This document shows, in pieces, positions 6,293 to 12,746 of a DNA stretch of 36,980 nucleotides (its first letter is position 1; each line of letters begins with the position of its first letter). This stretch comes from a virus. Location of the stretch: positions 1 through 36,980 of IMG/VR virus record IMGVR_UViG_3300017613_000280; one strand, 5' to 3'. The notes under the pieces are model-generated. The model searched no databases. It saw nothing but the letters and a program-made list of their open reading frames with translations, and was not told where the DNA came from. The position numbers were made by a program, and so were the translations under genes.

Positions 6293-6448
6293 ATGAAACT
6301 AATTCACCAACTCAGCGAGATATCAAGGGTCGTCGGGATCGACGGCAAGCACGTTCTTCAGGCGCTCATGGGCGATAACTGGGTGACGGTCTTCACGCCG
6401 CCGCCTATCCGCCTGCCTGAAGGCTTCCAGACGGTGCGCTCGTCATGA
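6293..6448 (+). CDS. Hypothetical protein, 51 aa, first rightward gene
   Basis: The start is the ATG at 6293 behind GAGGGAAACAAA, the leader type shared with the genes at 4910 and 8980. The protein (MKLIHQLSEISRVVGIDGKH, then a VTVFTPPPIRLPEGF tail) has one amphipathic helix and a proline-rich end. No family is recognised. Its stop overlaps the next ATG as ATGA (6445-6448). Confidence 0.6.
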   Translation: MKLIHQLSEISRVVGIDGKHVLQALMGDNWVTVFTPPPIRLPEGFQTVRSS

Positions 6449-6561
6449 TCTGCGACTGGGGTACATTCATTGCTGGCATGGTTGCTGGCATGGGACTAAC
6501 GGCTGTTGTGCTGATCCTGCTTGGGTTTGCGCGTACACCATCAGAGTGGGGTGGATTATGA
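6445..6561 (+). CDS. Small single-pass membrane protein, 38 aa
   Basis: A 38-codon ORF is joined to both neighbours by ATGA overlaps (6445-6448 and 6558-6561). The middle (FIAGMVAGMGLTAVVLILLGF) is a clear transmembrane segment with GxxxG spacing, followed by a short polar tail (ARTPSEWGGL). This early membrane peptide may act at the host inner membrane. Its role is not known. Confidence 0.62.
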   Translation: MICDWGTFIAGMVAGMGLTAVVLILLGFARTPSEWGGL

Positions 6562-6848
6562 AATCCGAAGCAATCCGAAGTTATCTCGACACTCTTGCGA
6601 TCCAAGAGCTCGAGCTCGAGATCGAACTGGCCGAAGCGCAAGCCGATGGCTACGTGGTCGGCAAGGATAACGCCAAGCACCAGAAGCAGGCAGCGTTCTA
6701 CAAGGAGCACCTTGAGTACGCTCGTGCGCTCTTGGCTCACGCTGTGCGCGACATCAAAGCCTACGAGGCCAGCATTGCCCGCATGAAGCAGATCGCCAAC
6801 ACACCGCGACAGGGCGCAGCCCCACGCATCAACGAGGAACTGACATGA
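6558..6848 (+). CDS. Helical hypothetical protein, 96 aa
   Basis: The start is the ATG at 6558 behind GGGGTGG, overlapping the preceding stop. The sequence is nearly all helix with heptad-like Leu/Glu spacing (LAIQELELEIELAEAQADGY, then KQAAFYKEHLEYARALLAHAVRDIKAYEASIARMKQIA), so a coiled coil is likely. No family is recognised. It lies between two tiny membrane proteins to which it is translationally coupled. Confidence 0.7.
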   Translation: MKSEAIRSYLDTLAIQELELEIELAEAQADGYVVGKDNAKHQKQAAFYKEHLEYARALLAHAVRDIKAYEASIARMKQIANTPRQGAAPRINEELT

Positions 6849-6952
6849 CCCCCTGGGCTACATCCATCATAGTAACCGTGATCGTCAGCGCGATGGGCAT
6901 AGCTGGCCTCGTGCTGACCCTGCTAATGCTGATCGACATGGGTGCGCTGTGA
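6845..6952 (+). CDS. Small single-pass membrane protein, 35 aa
   Basis: A 35-codon ORF has ATGA overlap with the previous gene and GTGA overlap with the methyltransferase. It is almost entirely hydrophobic (TSIIVTVIVSAMGIAGLVLT, then LLMLIDMGAL). It forms a second membrane peptide in a 500-bp stretch. Function is unknown. Confidence 0.6.
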   Translation: MTPWATSIIVTVIVSAMGIAGLVLTLLMLIDMGAL

Positions 6953-7866
6953 GGGTTTTGGATCTATTCTCAGGCATTGGAGGCTTCAGCCTCGGCTTGG
7001 AACGTGCCGGGATGGAGACGGTTGCCTTCTGCGAGATAGAGGATTACCCGAGGCGGGTGCTGGCGAAGCATTGGCCTGATGTGCCGATTCACAAGGACAT
7101 ACGGGAGCTAGACGGTGAGCAATACAGAGGGACAGTTGACCTTATTTGCGGGGGCTACCCATGCCAGCCATTCAGTACAGCCGGGAAGCGAGCAGGCCAG
7201 GAAGATGACCGCCATCTCTGGCCGGAATATCTGCGACTTATACGAGAGATTCGGCCACGTTGGATCATTGGGGAAAATGTTGCTGGGCACATCTCAATGG
7301 GCCTCGACGATGTGTTGGCTGACATGGAAGGAGAGGGTTACGCCTGGGAAGCGTTTGTTATTCCAGCTTGTGCCGTCGATGCCAAGCACAGAAGGGATCG
7401 AGTGTGGATTGTGGCTAGGGACACCGACTGCCGCAATGTCGGAACGGAGCGAGACATTCAGAAAAGGCAGAGAATTGAATCCAGCAGAGTTTGTGAAGAT
7501 GTGGCCGACACCAAAAGCAGCAGACAGCAACCCAGCAGGCGGGGCGGCAATGGCACGCTACAACGAAAAAACGGGTCGCAGGACATTGATGACCGATGTG
7601 CAACTATGGCCAACACCGCAAGCGGCAGACAACCGGGACCGGGGCAATCTTTCAACACCGGCAATCAAGCGGCGGCAGGAAAAGGGCAAACAGTTGATGT
7701 TATCAATGTCAGTGAGCGAGAAATCTGGCCAACTGAACCCGCAGTGGGTCGAGTGGCTAATGGGATACCCTCCAGGGTGGACAGACTTAAAGGACTCGGA
7801 AACGCCGTAGTACCGCAAATTCCGGAGATCATCGGACGGGCGATTATGGAGATTGAGCATGGCTGA
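6949..7866 (+). CDS. DNA (cytosine-5) methyltransferase
   Basis: This is a 305-residue C5-MTase starting at a GTG that overlaps the upstream stop. Motif I is DLFSGIGGFSLGLE (5-18). Motif IV is GGYPCQPFS (68-76) with catalytic Cys72. Motif VI is ENV (109-111), motif VIII AKHRRDRVW (145-153), and motif X RLKGLGNAVVPQIPE near the C-terminus. It transfers methyl from S-adenosylmethionine to C5 of cytosine. Residues about 160-260 are low in complexity and variable, as in other phage Dcm proteins, and form the target-recognition part. There is no partner restriction gene, so it is an orphan, probably protecting phage DNA. A 231-codon ORF lies inside it in the +1 frame. Confidence 0.92.
   Translation: MRVLDLFSGIGGFSLGLERAGMETVAFCEIEDYPRRVLAKHWPDVPIHKDIRELDGEQYRGTVDLICGGYPCQPFSTAGKRAGQEDDRHLWPEYLRLIREIRPRWIIGENVAGHISMGLDDVLADMEGEGYAWEAFVIPACAVDAKHRRDRVWIVARDTDCRNVGTERDIQKRQRIESSRVCEDVADTKSSRQQPSRRGGNGTLQRKNGSQDIDDRCATMANTASGRQPGPGQSFNTGNQAAAGKGQTVDVINVSEREIWPTEPAVGRVANGIPSRVDRLKGLGNAVVPQIPEIIGRAIMEIEHG
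7115..7810 (+). other. Embedded +1-frame ORF inside the methyltransferase
   Basis: A 231-codon ORF lies wholly inside the methyltransferase. It holds patterned motifs: LTWKERVTPGKRLLFQLVPS, two WPTPxAAD repeats (KMWPTPKAAD, QLWPTPQAAD), and LNPQWVEWLMGYPPGWTDL. I recall similar predicted proteins in phage genomes. Here WLMGYPPGWTDL is the frame-shifted reading of the conserved region before motif X, and LFQLVPS of the region before motif VIII, so the pattern may be a passive echo of the enzyme. Whether it is translated is unknown. Confidence 0.3.
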
Positions 7867-8125
7867 TATAGACGACGCAAAACGCGAGTGCCTCGAACGC
7901 TGGCGGGCCAGGTCACCAAAGCGCCGCAAGCTTGCGCTGCAGATCATGCGAGGCGAGCGAGACTACGATCCGAACTGGCCGCAGTGGGTGGTCTACGACA
8001 TCAAGGCCGAGATCACGCTGATCGAGGAGGGTCGAGCCCGTGACGCTCAGTTTACTGATTACCAGAAGAGGCGACGCGAAGAGCGCGAAGCTGACGCGGC
8101 TGCACACAAGGATTTTTTGCTGTAA
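7859..8125 (+). CDS. Hypothetical protein, 88 aa
   Basis: The start is the ATG at 7859 (MADIDDAKRECLERWRARSP), overlapping the methyltransferase end by 8 bases. The protein is highly charged. It has a basic patch (SPKRRKLALQIMRGERDYDP) and a C-terminal helix rich in Arg/Glu (DYQKRRREEREADAAAHKDF). No family is recognised. It may be a small nucleic-acid-binding protein; this is inference from charge only. Confidence 0.65.
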   Translation: MADIDDAKRECLERWRARSPKRRKLALQIMRGERDYDPNWPQWVVYDIKAEITLIEEGRARDAQFTDYQKRRREEREADAAAHKDFLL

Positions 8126-8156
8126 TCTGGACGCCACAAGACACCGAGGTACGACG

Positions 8157-8321
8157 ATGGACACAACTATCTACGTCAGGCTGGACGGCCCAGACAAACG
8201 GAAGCTCGAACGAATAGCAAAAGCACTGACGAAGCAGCATGGAATGAAGGTCGGCATGTCGCACGTTGTGCGCGGTTTCATCCATGAGGGGCTCGAGCGT
8301 GAGAAGAGCCGCAAAGGTTGA
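8157..8321 (+). CDS. Ribbon-helix-helix (Arc/CopG-type) protein, 54 aa
   Basis: The start is the ATG at 8157 behind GAGGT with a 6-base spacer. The fold pattern is a short N-terminal strand (TTIYVRLDG), helix 1 (PDKRKLERIAKALTKQ), a turn with GMKVGMS, and helix 2 (HVVRGFIHEGLEREK). This matches Arc/CopG dimeric repressors, where the strand enters the major groove. It is the best candidate in this block for binding one of the palindromic operators (8922-8934, 4960-4971 or 6056-6071). Its 3' end overlaps the nuclease gene. Confidence 0.65.
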   Translation: MDTTIYVRLDGPDKRKLERIAKALTKQHGMKVGMSHVVRGFIHEGLEREKSRKG

Positions 8322-8592
8322 TGAGAACCAGCGCAATATTGTCGCCGCACTCAGGGCGATCGGCTGCAGCGTAGCGGTTACGTCGGCTGTTGGCTCAGGG
8401 TTCCCGGACCTGGTCGTCGGGGATTGGGGCAAGACCTACCTGATGGAGGTCAAGCGTGGAGACAAGCCCCCGTCGAGGCGCGTACTGACCCAGGATCAGA
8501 TCGATTTTCACGCGTCTTGGCATGGGCAGATATGCGTGATCTGCACCGTCGCCGAGGCGATTTCATTCATCAGTAGAGAGAGAGCAAAATGA
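8299..8592 (+). CDS. VRR-NUC-type nuclease
   Basis: A GTG start at 8299 behind GAGGGG gives 97 residues (VRRAAKVDENQRNIVAAL). The PD-(D/E)XK core is clear: GFPDLVVG with Asp37, then YLMEVKRG with Glu50 and Lys52, then LTQDQIDFHASW. This fits the small phage VRR-NUC family, which cuts branched or damaged DNA in replication and recombination. It sits upstream of the Erf and YqaJ-type genes and overlaps the RHH gene by 23 bases. Confidence 0.78.
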   Translation: MRRAAKVDENQRNIVAALRAIGCSVAVTSAVGSGFPDLVVGDWGKTYLMEVKRGDKPPSRRVLTQDQIDFHASWHGQICVICTVAEAISFISRERAK

Positions 8593-8837
8593 GAGAATCA
8601 TCCGCGTACATCGCCGACGATGACACCCCGTTTTTCAACAAAGCAGAGTGCGAGGCTTACGAGGCGCACTGTGCCGTAGAAAACCAGGTCCAGGAATACG
8701 CCAACGCGCTGCAGGCCGCTGGCGTGACGCCCCGCACATGCTCACGCCGAGCCGCTGCTGTGGTAGCCTATCTGGAGTGGCAGCGCACTGGCACCGTCGC
8801 ATCGGAGCCGGAGAAGTCTGAGAAGTCTGTCGAATAG
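8589..8837 (+). CDS. Hypothetical protein, 82 aa
   Basis: The ATG at 8589 overlaps the nuclease stop as ATGA and has a purine-rich leader (GAGAGAGAGC). The protein is acidic, with AECEAYEAHCAVENQVQEYANALQAAGVTPRTCSRRAAAVVAYLEWQRTG as its main helical part, and a low-complexity tail (SEPEKSEKSVE). No family is recognised. It is the last gene before the terminator at 8865-8905. Confidence 0.65.
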   Translation: MRESSAYIADDDTPFFNKAECEAYEAHCAVENQVQEYANALQAAGVTPRTCSRRAAAVVAYLEWQRTGTVASEPEKSEKSVE

Positions 8838-8864
8838 AACACGTTCCCTCGTGTAGTGTGGTTT

Positions 8865-8905
8865 GGCCCTGGTGACGCGTGAAGACCTCTCCAGGGCCTT
8901 TTTTT
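8865..8905 (+). terminator. Strong intrinsic terminator
   Basis: A perfect 8-bp stem (GGCCCTGG 8865-8872 / CCAGGGCC 8891-8898) is followed by seven T. It closes the first rightward unit (6293-8837), and the next promoter begins 12 bases later. Confidence 0.9.
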
Positions 8906-8916
8906 GCCTGTACCTC

Positions 8917-8944
8917 TTGACACTGTAGTACAGTCATATATAAT
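8917..8944 (+). promoter_or_regulatory. Consensus sigma70 promoter with palindromic operator
   Basis: Exact TTGACA (8917-8922) and TATAAT (8939-8944) hexamers are separated by 16 bp. The spacer carries a perfect inverted repeat, ACTGTA-G-TACAGT (8922-8934), which would place a repressor dimer between the hexamers. The CTGT/ACAG arms recall LexA half-sites, but the spacing is not that of E. coli LexA. Confidence 0.85.
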
Positions 8945-8979
8945 GAGCACATCAGAGCAAAAACACGAGGGAAACGAAG

Positions 8980-9138
8980 ATGAGCAATTTCGAAACTATG
9001 ATCAAAATCACCTACTGCCATATTGGCGGCGACAATGGGATGTTTTTAGGCTACCAAAACTTCTGTGTTGATCAGTTCAGCGGAGAAATATGGCGCAGCA
9101 ACATTGTCCAACATGACCGTGTTCGTTTTTGGGTCTAA
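8980..9138 (+). CDS. Hypothetical protein, 52 aa, first gene of second rightward unit
   Basis: The ATG at 8980 lies 36 bases after the -10, behind ACGAGGGAAACGAAG. The protein reads MSNFETMIKITYCHIGGDNG, then GYQNFCVDQFSGEIWRSN, then HDRVRFWV, a small beta-rich chain. It was found by reading the strong promoter and leader downstream. Family and role are unknown. Confidence 0.62.
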   Translation: MSNFETMIKITYCHIGGDNGMFLGYQNFCVDQFSGEIWRSNIVQHDRVRFWV

Positions 9139-9172
9139 ACCACCAAGCGCCAAGGATGGCGCAGGAGCAACC

Positions 9173-9385
9173 ATGAACGCACTCTACGACGACGAATACG
9201 AGGGCAGGCCGGAGGCTCTCGATGCGGCACTTGGAAACACCGAATGGCTACGTTGGTTTGACCACGCACCAGACAGCTGTATCTCTGATATGGCCTATGG
9301 CGCACACCAGGGAGCAACGCCACTCAGCCCAGAGTGGTACTACTACTGGTTCGTTTACGAAGCATTTTTTGGAGCACCTTCATAA
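9173..9385 (+). CDS. Hypothetical acidic protein, 70 aa
   Basis: The preferred start is the ATG at 9173 behind GGAG. The protein is acidic and aromatic-rich (DDEYEGRPEALDAALGNTEW, then SPEWYYYWFVYEAFFG). No family is recognised. Its stop overlaps the Erf start as TAATG. Acidic aromatic small proteins made early are sometimes DNA mimics or host inhibitors; that is speculation here. Confidence 0.58.
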   Translation: MNALYDDEYEGRPEALDAALGNTEWLRWFDHAPDSCISDMAYGAHQGATPLSPEWYYYWFVYEAFFGAPS

Positions 9386-10116
9386 TGACAAACAAAGACA
9401 TCACCGCCGCACAAAACACCCTGCCAGTAGCACCGGCTGACCAGACCTTCGCGCTTATGCAGCAGGGGATCAAAGACGGCATCAGCACCGAAAACATGGA
9501 AAAGCTGATGTCCATGCAAGAGCGCATCATGGACAGGAACGCAAAGTCGGACTTTGTCGTCGCCCTAACTGAGTTCCAAGCGCGTTGCCCAGCGATCGCC
9601 AAGCGTCACTCGGTCAAGGATAGAGGAGGGCGCCTGATGTATAAGTTCGCGCCTCTCGAGGATATCGTCGAGCAGATCAAGGGTCTGCTGTCAGATCTGG
9701 GTCTGTCGTATTCGTTCGATTCCGATGTGCAGCCCAACGGAGCTATCGAGGTAATCTGCGTCGTCCGGCACCGCTCAGGGCACCAAGAGCGCACCAGCGT
9801 GTTCATTCCTGCAACCCAAGGGCACAACACCAATGCGAGCCAGAATATGGCAATACAATTGACGTACGGAAAACGGTACGCACTGATAGGCGCCCTTGGA
9901 ATCGTGACTGCCGATCAGGATCAGGATGGCAACGCTGAGAAACTGCGCCCGATCAACGCGCAGCAGGCCGCTGACCTGACCGAACTGGCAGAAGAGGTCG
10001 GCGCCGACCAGGCCAAGTTCCTGAAGTACCTCGGCGCACGGTCCTTCGCTGACATCCCGGAGCGGGACTACCACAGGGCTGTGTCGGCACTCGAGGCAAA
10101 AAGGAGCGGATCATGA
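9385..10116 (+). CDS. erf: Erf-family single-strand annealing protein
   Basis: The start is the ATG at 9385, giving 243 residues. The Erf core is clear: SDFVVALTEFQARCPAI, then VKDRGGRLMYKFAPLEDIVEQIKGLL, GLSYSFDSDV, IEVICVVRHRSGHQE, and QNMAIQLTYGKRYALIGALGI with TADQDQDGN. Erf proteins form rings on single-stranded DNA and anneal complementary strands in phage recombination and genome circularisation. A separate C-terminal helical part (ADLTELAEEVGADQAKFLKYL) is also common. The YqaJ-type exonuclease two genes downstream would supply the single strands. Confidence 0.88.
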   Translation: MTNKDITAAQNTLPVAPADQTFALMQQGIKDGISTENMEKLMSMQERIMDRNAKSDFVVALTEFQARCPAIAKRHSVKDRGGRLMYKFAPLEDIVEQIKGLLSDLGLSYSFDSDVQPNGAIEVICVVRHRSGHQERTSVFIPATQGHNTNASQNMAIQLTYGKRYALIGALGIVTADQDQDGNAEKLRPINAQQAADLTELAEEVGADQAKFLKYLGARSFADIPERDYHRAVSALEAKRSGS

Positions 10117-10517
10117 GCGACCAAGACACTCTCGACAGGTTCAAAAAGCACGGCCAAACCGCCAGCTATCACTTTGCGGATGACTCCGGGTCGGAGTGGG
10201 GTCACGGCAATAAAGAAAAAGCCCTTGCGCTCGAGCTGTTCGACGCGAACGAAAACCTGCAGCCACAGATGCGCGAGCTCGCCAAGGAGCATTTTCTCTG
10301 GAGTCTGGCATCTGAGCGCCCGCGCTTTGCAGAGGTCAGCTGTTCCCAGTGCGGAGGCACATTCGGGCCTGGAGATAGCGGGTTCTCGCACTGCGAGGAT
10401 CATCGCGGGCACCTGCACCGCAAGCAGGGGATTAAGGGCACGCTGTACTCCCCCAACGGCAACGTCTGGTTTTCGACCATTCGCGCAGCCCAAGAGGCTC
10501 GAAGGAAGCTGGCATGA
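10113..10517 (+). CDS. Hypothetical protein with a zinc-finger-like segment, 134 aa
   Basis: The ATG at 10113 overlaps the erf stop. Residues 77-96 read CSQCGGTFGPGDSGFSHCED followed by His, giving CxxC...C..H that could bind zinc. The N-terminus is acidic and helical. It lies between the annealing protein and the exonuclease and is coupled to both, so it may assist recombination. No family is known to me. Confidence 0.65.
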   Translation: MSDQDTLDRFKKHGQTASYHFADDSGSEWGHGNKEKALALELFDANENLQPQMRELAKEHFLWSLASERPRFAEVSCSQCGGTFGPGDSGFSHCEDHRGHLHRKQGIKGTLYSPNGNVWFSTIRAAQEARRKLA

Positions 10518-11134
10518 TCATCGTCAAAGACCTGGTGCAGGGCTCGGATGAGTGGATCAGAACCCGTCTGGGCGTCCTGACGGCCTCTCAGGTGTCCAGG
10601 CTTGTCACCGCATCGGGTAAGCTTTCCGCACAGCGTAGCGGCCTTGTAGCGACTCTGGCGGCAGAATCCATGCTGGGGGAGCCCGTCGATGACTTTGCCG
10701 GGAACTATTGGACTGATCGCGGCTCAGAGCTCGAAGGCGAGGCTGGCGCATATTTTGCGCTACAGACCGGCCATGACCCTGTCGCTGTGGGTTTTGTCTA
10801 CCGCGACGATGGGCAGGACTGCGGCTGCTCACCGGATTGGTTGGTGCCTGATGGCGATGGCTGGCTGTGCGGCGTTGAGGTCAAGTGCCCGAAGGCCAGC
10901 ACCCATGTCGAGTACCTGCTCGACGACAAGGCCAGCAAGTACACCCAGCAGGTGCAGTTCAGCCTCTGGGTCACGGGGTTGCCAGCCTGGTACTTTATGA
11001 GCTACTTCCCCGGCCTGCCACCCCTGCTCAAGCGCGTCGAGCCCGATCCGAAATGGCAGGGGATCTTCGATAAGGTCGTCCCAGAGTTCCTGGCCGAACT
11101 CGCAGAGGCAAAAGCGAAACTGGAGGCAATGTAA
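10514..11134 (+). CDS. YqaJ-type (lambda Exo-like) exonuclease
   Basis: This 206-residue nuclease has a PD-(D/E)XK core. QGSDEWIRTRLGVLTASQVS (9-28) is the family N-terminus. RGSELEGEA (69-77) is the conserved helix. CGCSPDWLV holds Asp108, and GVEVKCP holds Glu122 and Lys124. QQVQFSLWVTG (about 145-155) is the conserved helix after the core. It should degrade one strand of duplex DNA 5' to 3', working with the Erf protein as a two-part recombinase like Red alpha/beta. Its stop overlaps the next ATG as TAATG. Confidence 0.88.
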   Translation: MIIVKDLVQGSDEWIRTRLGVLTASQVSRLVTASGKLSAQRSGLVATLAAESMLGEPVDDFAGNYWTDRGSELEGEAGAYFALQTGHDPVAVGFVYRDDGQDCGCSPDWLVPDGDGWLCGVEVKCPKASTHVEYLLDDKASKYTQQVQFSLWVTGLPAWYFMSYFPGLPPLLKRVEPDPKWQGIFDKVVPEFLAELAEAKAKLEAM

Positions 11135-11463
11135 TGAAAGACATTGTGAACATACTCAACCCGATACTAAGCCACACGAAGATAGAGAACCAACAGAAGC
11201 GCATTTCAGAGCTTGAGGCAGAGATAGCAGACCTCACCCTGCGCCTCAACCGCTGGAACTCGGGCGACAACTCAATCGGGTGTAAGCATCAAGTTAAGGA
11301 ACTGAAGGCAGAGAACGAGCGGCTGGGGAAACAGCTTGAATGGCTGAGCAAAGCAGATTGGTCTGACATACAGTGGCTGTACTGGCATTCTGATTTTTCA
11401 GATACAGGGGACTATGCAGATTTCATCGCAGGCTTGAATGAATTGATGGAGCGGGAATTATGA
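11134..11463 (+). CDS. Coiled-coil protein A, 109 aa
   Basis: This is the first of three adjacent related coiled-coil genes. It contains IENQQKRISELEAEIADLTL and then RLNRWNSGDN, followed by KELKAENERLGKQLEWLSK. Two blocks are shared at the DNA level: 58 bp with gene B (11209-11266 matches 11499-11556) and 34 bp with gene C (11182-11215 matches 11972-12005). These point to recent duplication and mixing. The C-terminus (DIQWLYWHSDFSDTGDYADF) is unique. Function is unknown. Confidence 0.7.
   Translation: MKDIVNILNPILSHTKIENQQKRISELEAEIADLTLRLNRWNSGDNSIGCKHQVKELKAENERLGKQLEWLSKADWSDIQWLYWHSDFSDTGDYADFIAGLNELMEREL
11182..11215 (+). repeat. 34-bp direct repeat, copy 1
   Basis: This is identical to 11972-12005 and encodes the ENQQKRISEL segment in coiled-coil gene A. 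It overlaps the start of the 58-bp repeat. Confidence 0.9.
11209..11266 (+). repeat. 58-bp direct repeat, copy 1
   Basis: This is identical to 11499-11556 and lies in coiled-coil genes A and B. It encodes ELEAEIADLTLRLNRWNSG. Confidence 0.92.
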
Positions 11464-11855
11464 AAGATATGGTTGATCTGCTGAATGAACGCATTGCTGA
11501 GCTTGAGGCAGAGATAGCAGACCTCACCCTGCGCCTCAACCGCTGGAACTCGGGCGGGAATTGGCTCAAGGCGGCGATTAAGGATAGGGACAGGAAGATT
11601 GCGGAGCTGGAGGCAGAGAACGAACGACTTAGCACCGGGGTATCCAACTGCGCTAAAACGGTCGATCAATTGATGACCGAGAACGAGCGTTTGCGTCGAG
11701 AGCGTGAAACGATTCCATTTGAAGTGCTGGACATGACCCCTGACAAATTCATTGCCCTAAAGAAAGACGCCGAGCGGTGGAGAAAGGGCAGAGAGAAGGG
11801 GTGGATATGGCTTGGGATGGAGAATGAAATCGACGCCGAGAGGGGTGAGGAATGA
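11460..11855 (+). CDS. Coiled-coil protein B, 131 aa
   Basis: The second of the set has an ATGA start overlapping gene A. It has ERIAELEAEIADLTLRLNRW as in gene A, then IKDRDRKIAELEAENERLST, then a cap of EVLDMTPDKFIALKKDAERWRKG. Its last 28 bases (ending GGGGTGAGGAATGA) closely match the end of gene C. It is a long parallel coiled coil with no enzymatic motif. Its role may be a scaffold or inhibitor; this is unproven. Confidence 0.7.
   Translation: MKDMVDLLNERIAELEAEIADLTLRLNRWNSGGNWLKAAIKDRDRKIAELEAENERLSTGVSNCAKTVDQLMTENERLRRERETIPFEVLDMTPDKFIALKKDAERWRKGREKGWIWLGMENEIDAERGEE
11499..11556 (+). repeat. 58-bp direct repeat, copy 2
   Basis: This is identical to 11209-11266 and falls at the same relative place in the second coiled-coil gene. 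Confidence 0.92.
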
Positions 11856-12415
11856 AACGCTACGAAATCGGTTGCTACGATGACTTCGGGTATGCCATGC
11901 GCCAGCGCATTGCCGAGCTTGAGAAACTGATGCTTGACAGGGATATGTCGAGAGATTCAAACCTTCAGATTATAGAGAACCAACAGAAGCGCATTTCAGA
12001 GCTTGGGGCAGAGGTTGGTGGGTGGCAGCACGAAGTCAAGATCATGCAAGACCTGGTCGACCGGGAGCGCAGACTCTCCGACAGCGCGAAGTGTATGCAG
12101 TTGCGGAACTATGCCGAGTCGCTTGAGGAAGATAACGAACGGCTGCGTGGCGAATTGCATTTCTTTGATAACAAGTGCGAGTCATGCGGGTCAACGCTTG
12201 GCCTGCTACATCAGGAAAGTTGCCCCCTGTGCAAATCTAGGGCAGACCACAATAGCTGCAAAAACACTTGCGATAGGCTTAGAGCAGAGACAGAGAGGTA
12301 TTGCGAGATAGAAAGAATAGCGCGATGCCTAGTAGATCAAGTTCAACCTAAACACAAAGGCAGTTTGGAATTCAGGCTGAAAGAAGCAATCGACGCAGCG
12401 AGGGGTGAGGAATGA
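11852..12415 (+). CDS. Coiled-coil protein C with zinc-ribbon-like Cys pairs, 187 aa
   Basis: The third of the set starts by ATGA overlap. Two coiled-coil stretches (RQRIAELEKLMLDRD; IENQQKRISELGAEVGG) precede CESCGSTLGLLHQESCPLC. That CxxC-n11-CxxC spacing suits a zinc ribbon, and two more Cys follow (SCKNTC). Part of its N-terminal half is a 34-bp copy of sequence from gene A. The C-terminus (LKEAIDAARGEE) matches that of gene B. Rad50-hook-like or nucleic-acid binding roles are possible but unproven. Confidence 0.7.
   Translation: MKRYEIGCYDDFGYAMRQRIAELEKLMLDRDMSRDSNLQIIENQQKRISELGAEVGGWQHEVKIMQDLVDRERRLSDSAKCMQLRNYAESLEEDNERLRGELHFFDNKCESCGSTLGLLHQESCPLCKSRADHNSCKNTCDRLRAETERYCEIERIARCLVDQVQPKHKGSLEFRLKEAIDAARGEE
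11972..12005 (+). repeat. 34-bp direct repeat, copy 2
   Basis: This is the copy in coiled-coil gene C of the 11182-11215 sequence. It diverges one base later (GGGGCA versus GAGGCA). Confidence 0.9.
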
Positions 12416-12540
12416 CACTAATCCTCGGCATGATGATACTCGAAATGAACGACGCGCCGAACTGGCATTATGTGCTGCTAACGGTTATCTGGATCATTCG
12501 GAACCATGTTGTTTCTTACTTGGATGGGAGAAGGTGGTGA
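12412..12540 (+). CDS. Small hydrophobic protein, 42 aa
   Basis: A 42-codon ORF has ATGA overlap with coiled-coil gene C and TGATG overlap with the next gene. It has two short hydrophobic stretches (MTLILGMMILEM and HYVLLTVIWIIRNHVV) and a basic end (YLDGRRW), so a membrane association is likely. It is short, but the coupling at both ends supports it. Confidence 0.55.
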   Translation: MTLILGMMILEMNDAPNWHYVLLTVIWIIRNHVVSYLDGRRW

Positions 12541-12746
12541 TGACCATCAGCGTGTACGTCAATACAGACGCCGAACTCGACAAAGAAATGCTTGAAGCCT
12601 TGACTCGCTTTGAGGTGCAGAAATGCGTTGTATCTGAATTCGAGACAACAGAAGCACAGATTGCGCTGTTTCTTCTGCTGAATTATGGAGACGACCTTGC
12701 GTCGAAGTTCAAGCCAGAAATGATGCTTAAAGCCCGAGGCTCTTGA
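12540..12746 (+). CDS. Hypothetical protein, 68 aa, last rightward gene
   Basis: The preferred start is the ATG at 12540, overlapping the preceding stop. The protein (MTISVYVNTDAELDKEMLEAL, then TRFEVQKCVVSEFETTEAQIALFLLL) has a strand-helix-strand pattern. No family is recognised. Its 3' end overlaps the convergent leftward gene by 20 bases. Confidence 0.6.
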   Translation: MTISVYVNTDAELDKEMLEALTRFEVQKCVVSEFETTEAQIALFLLLNYGDDLASKFKPEMMLKARGS

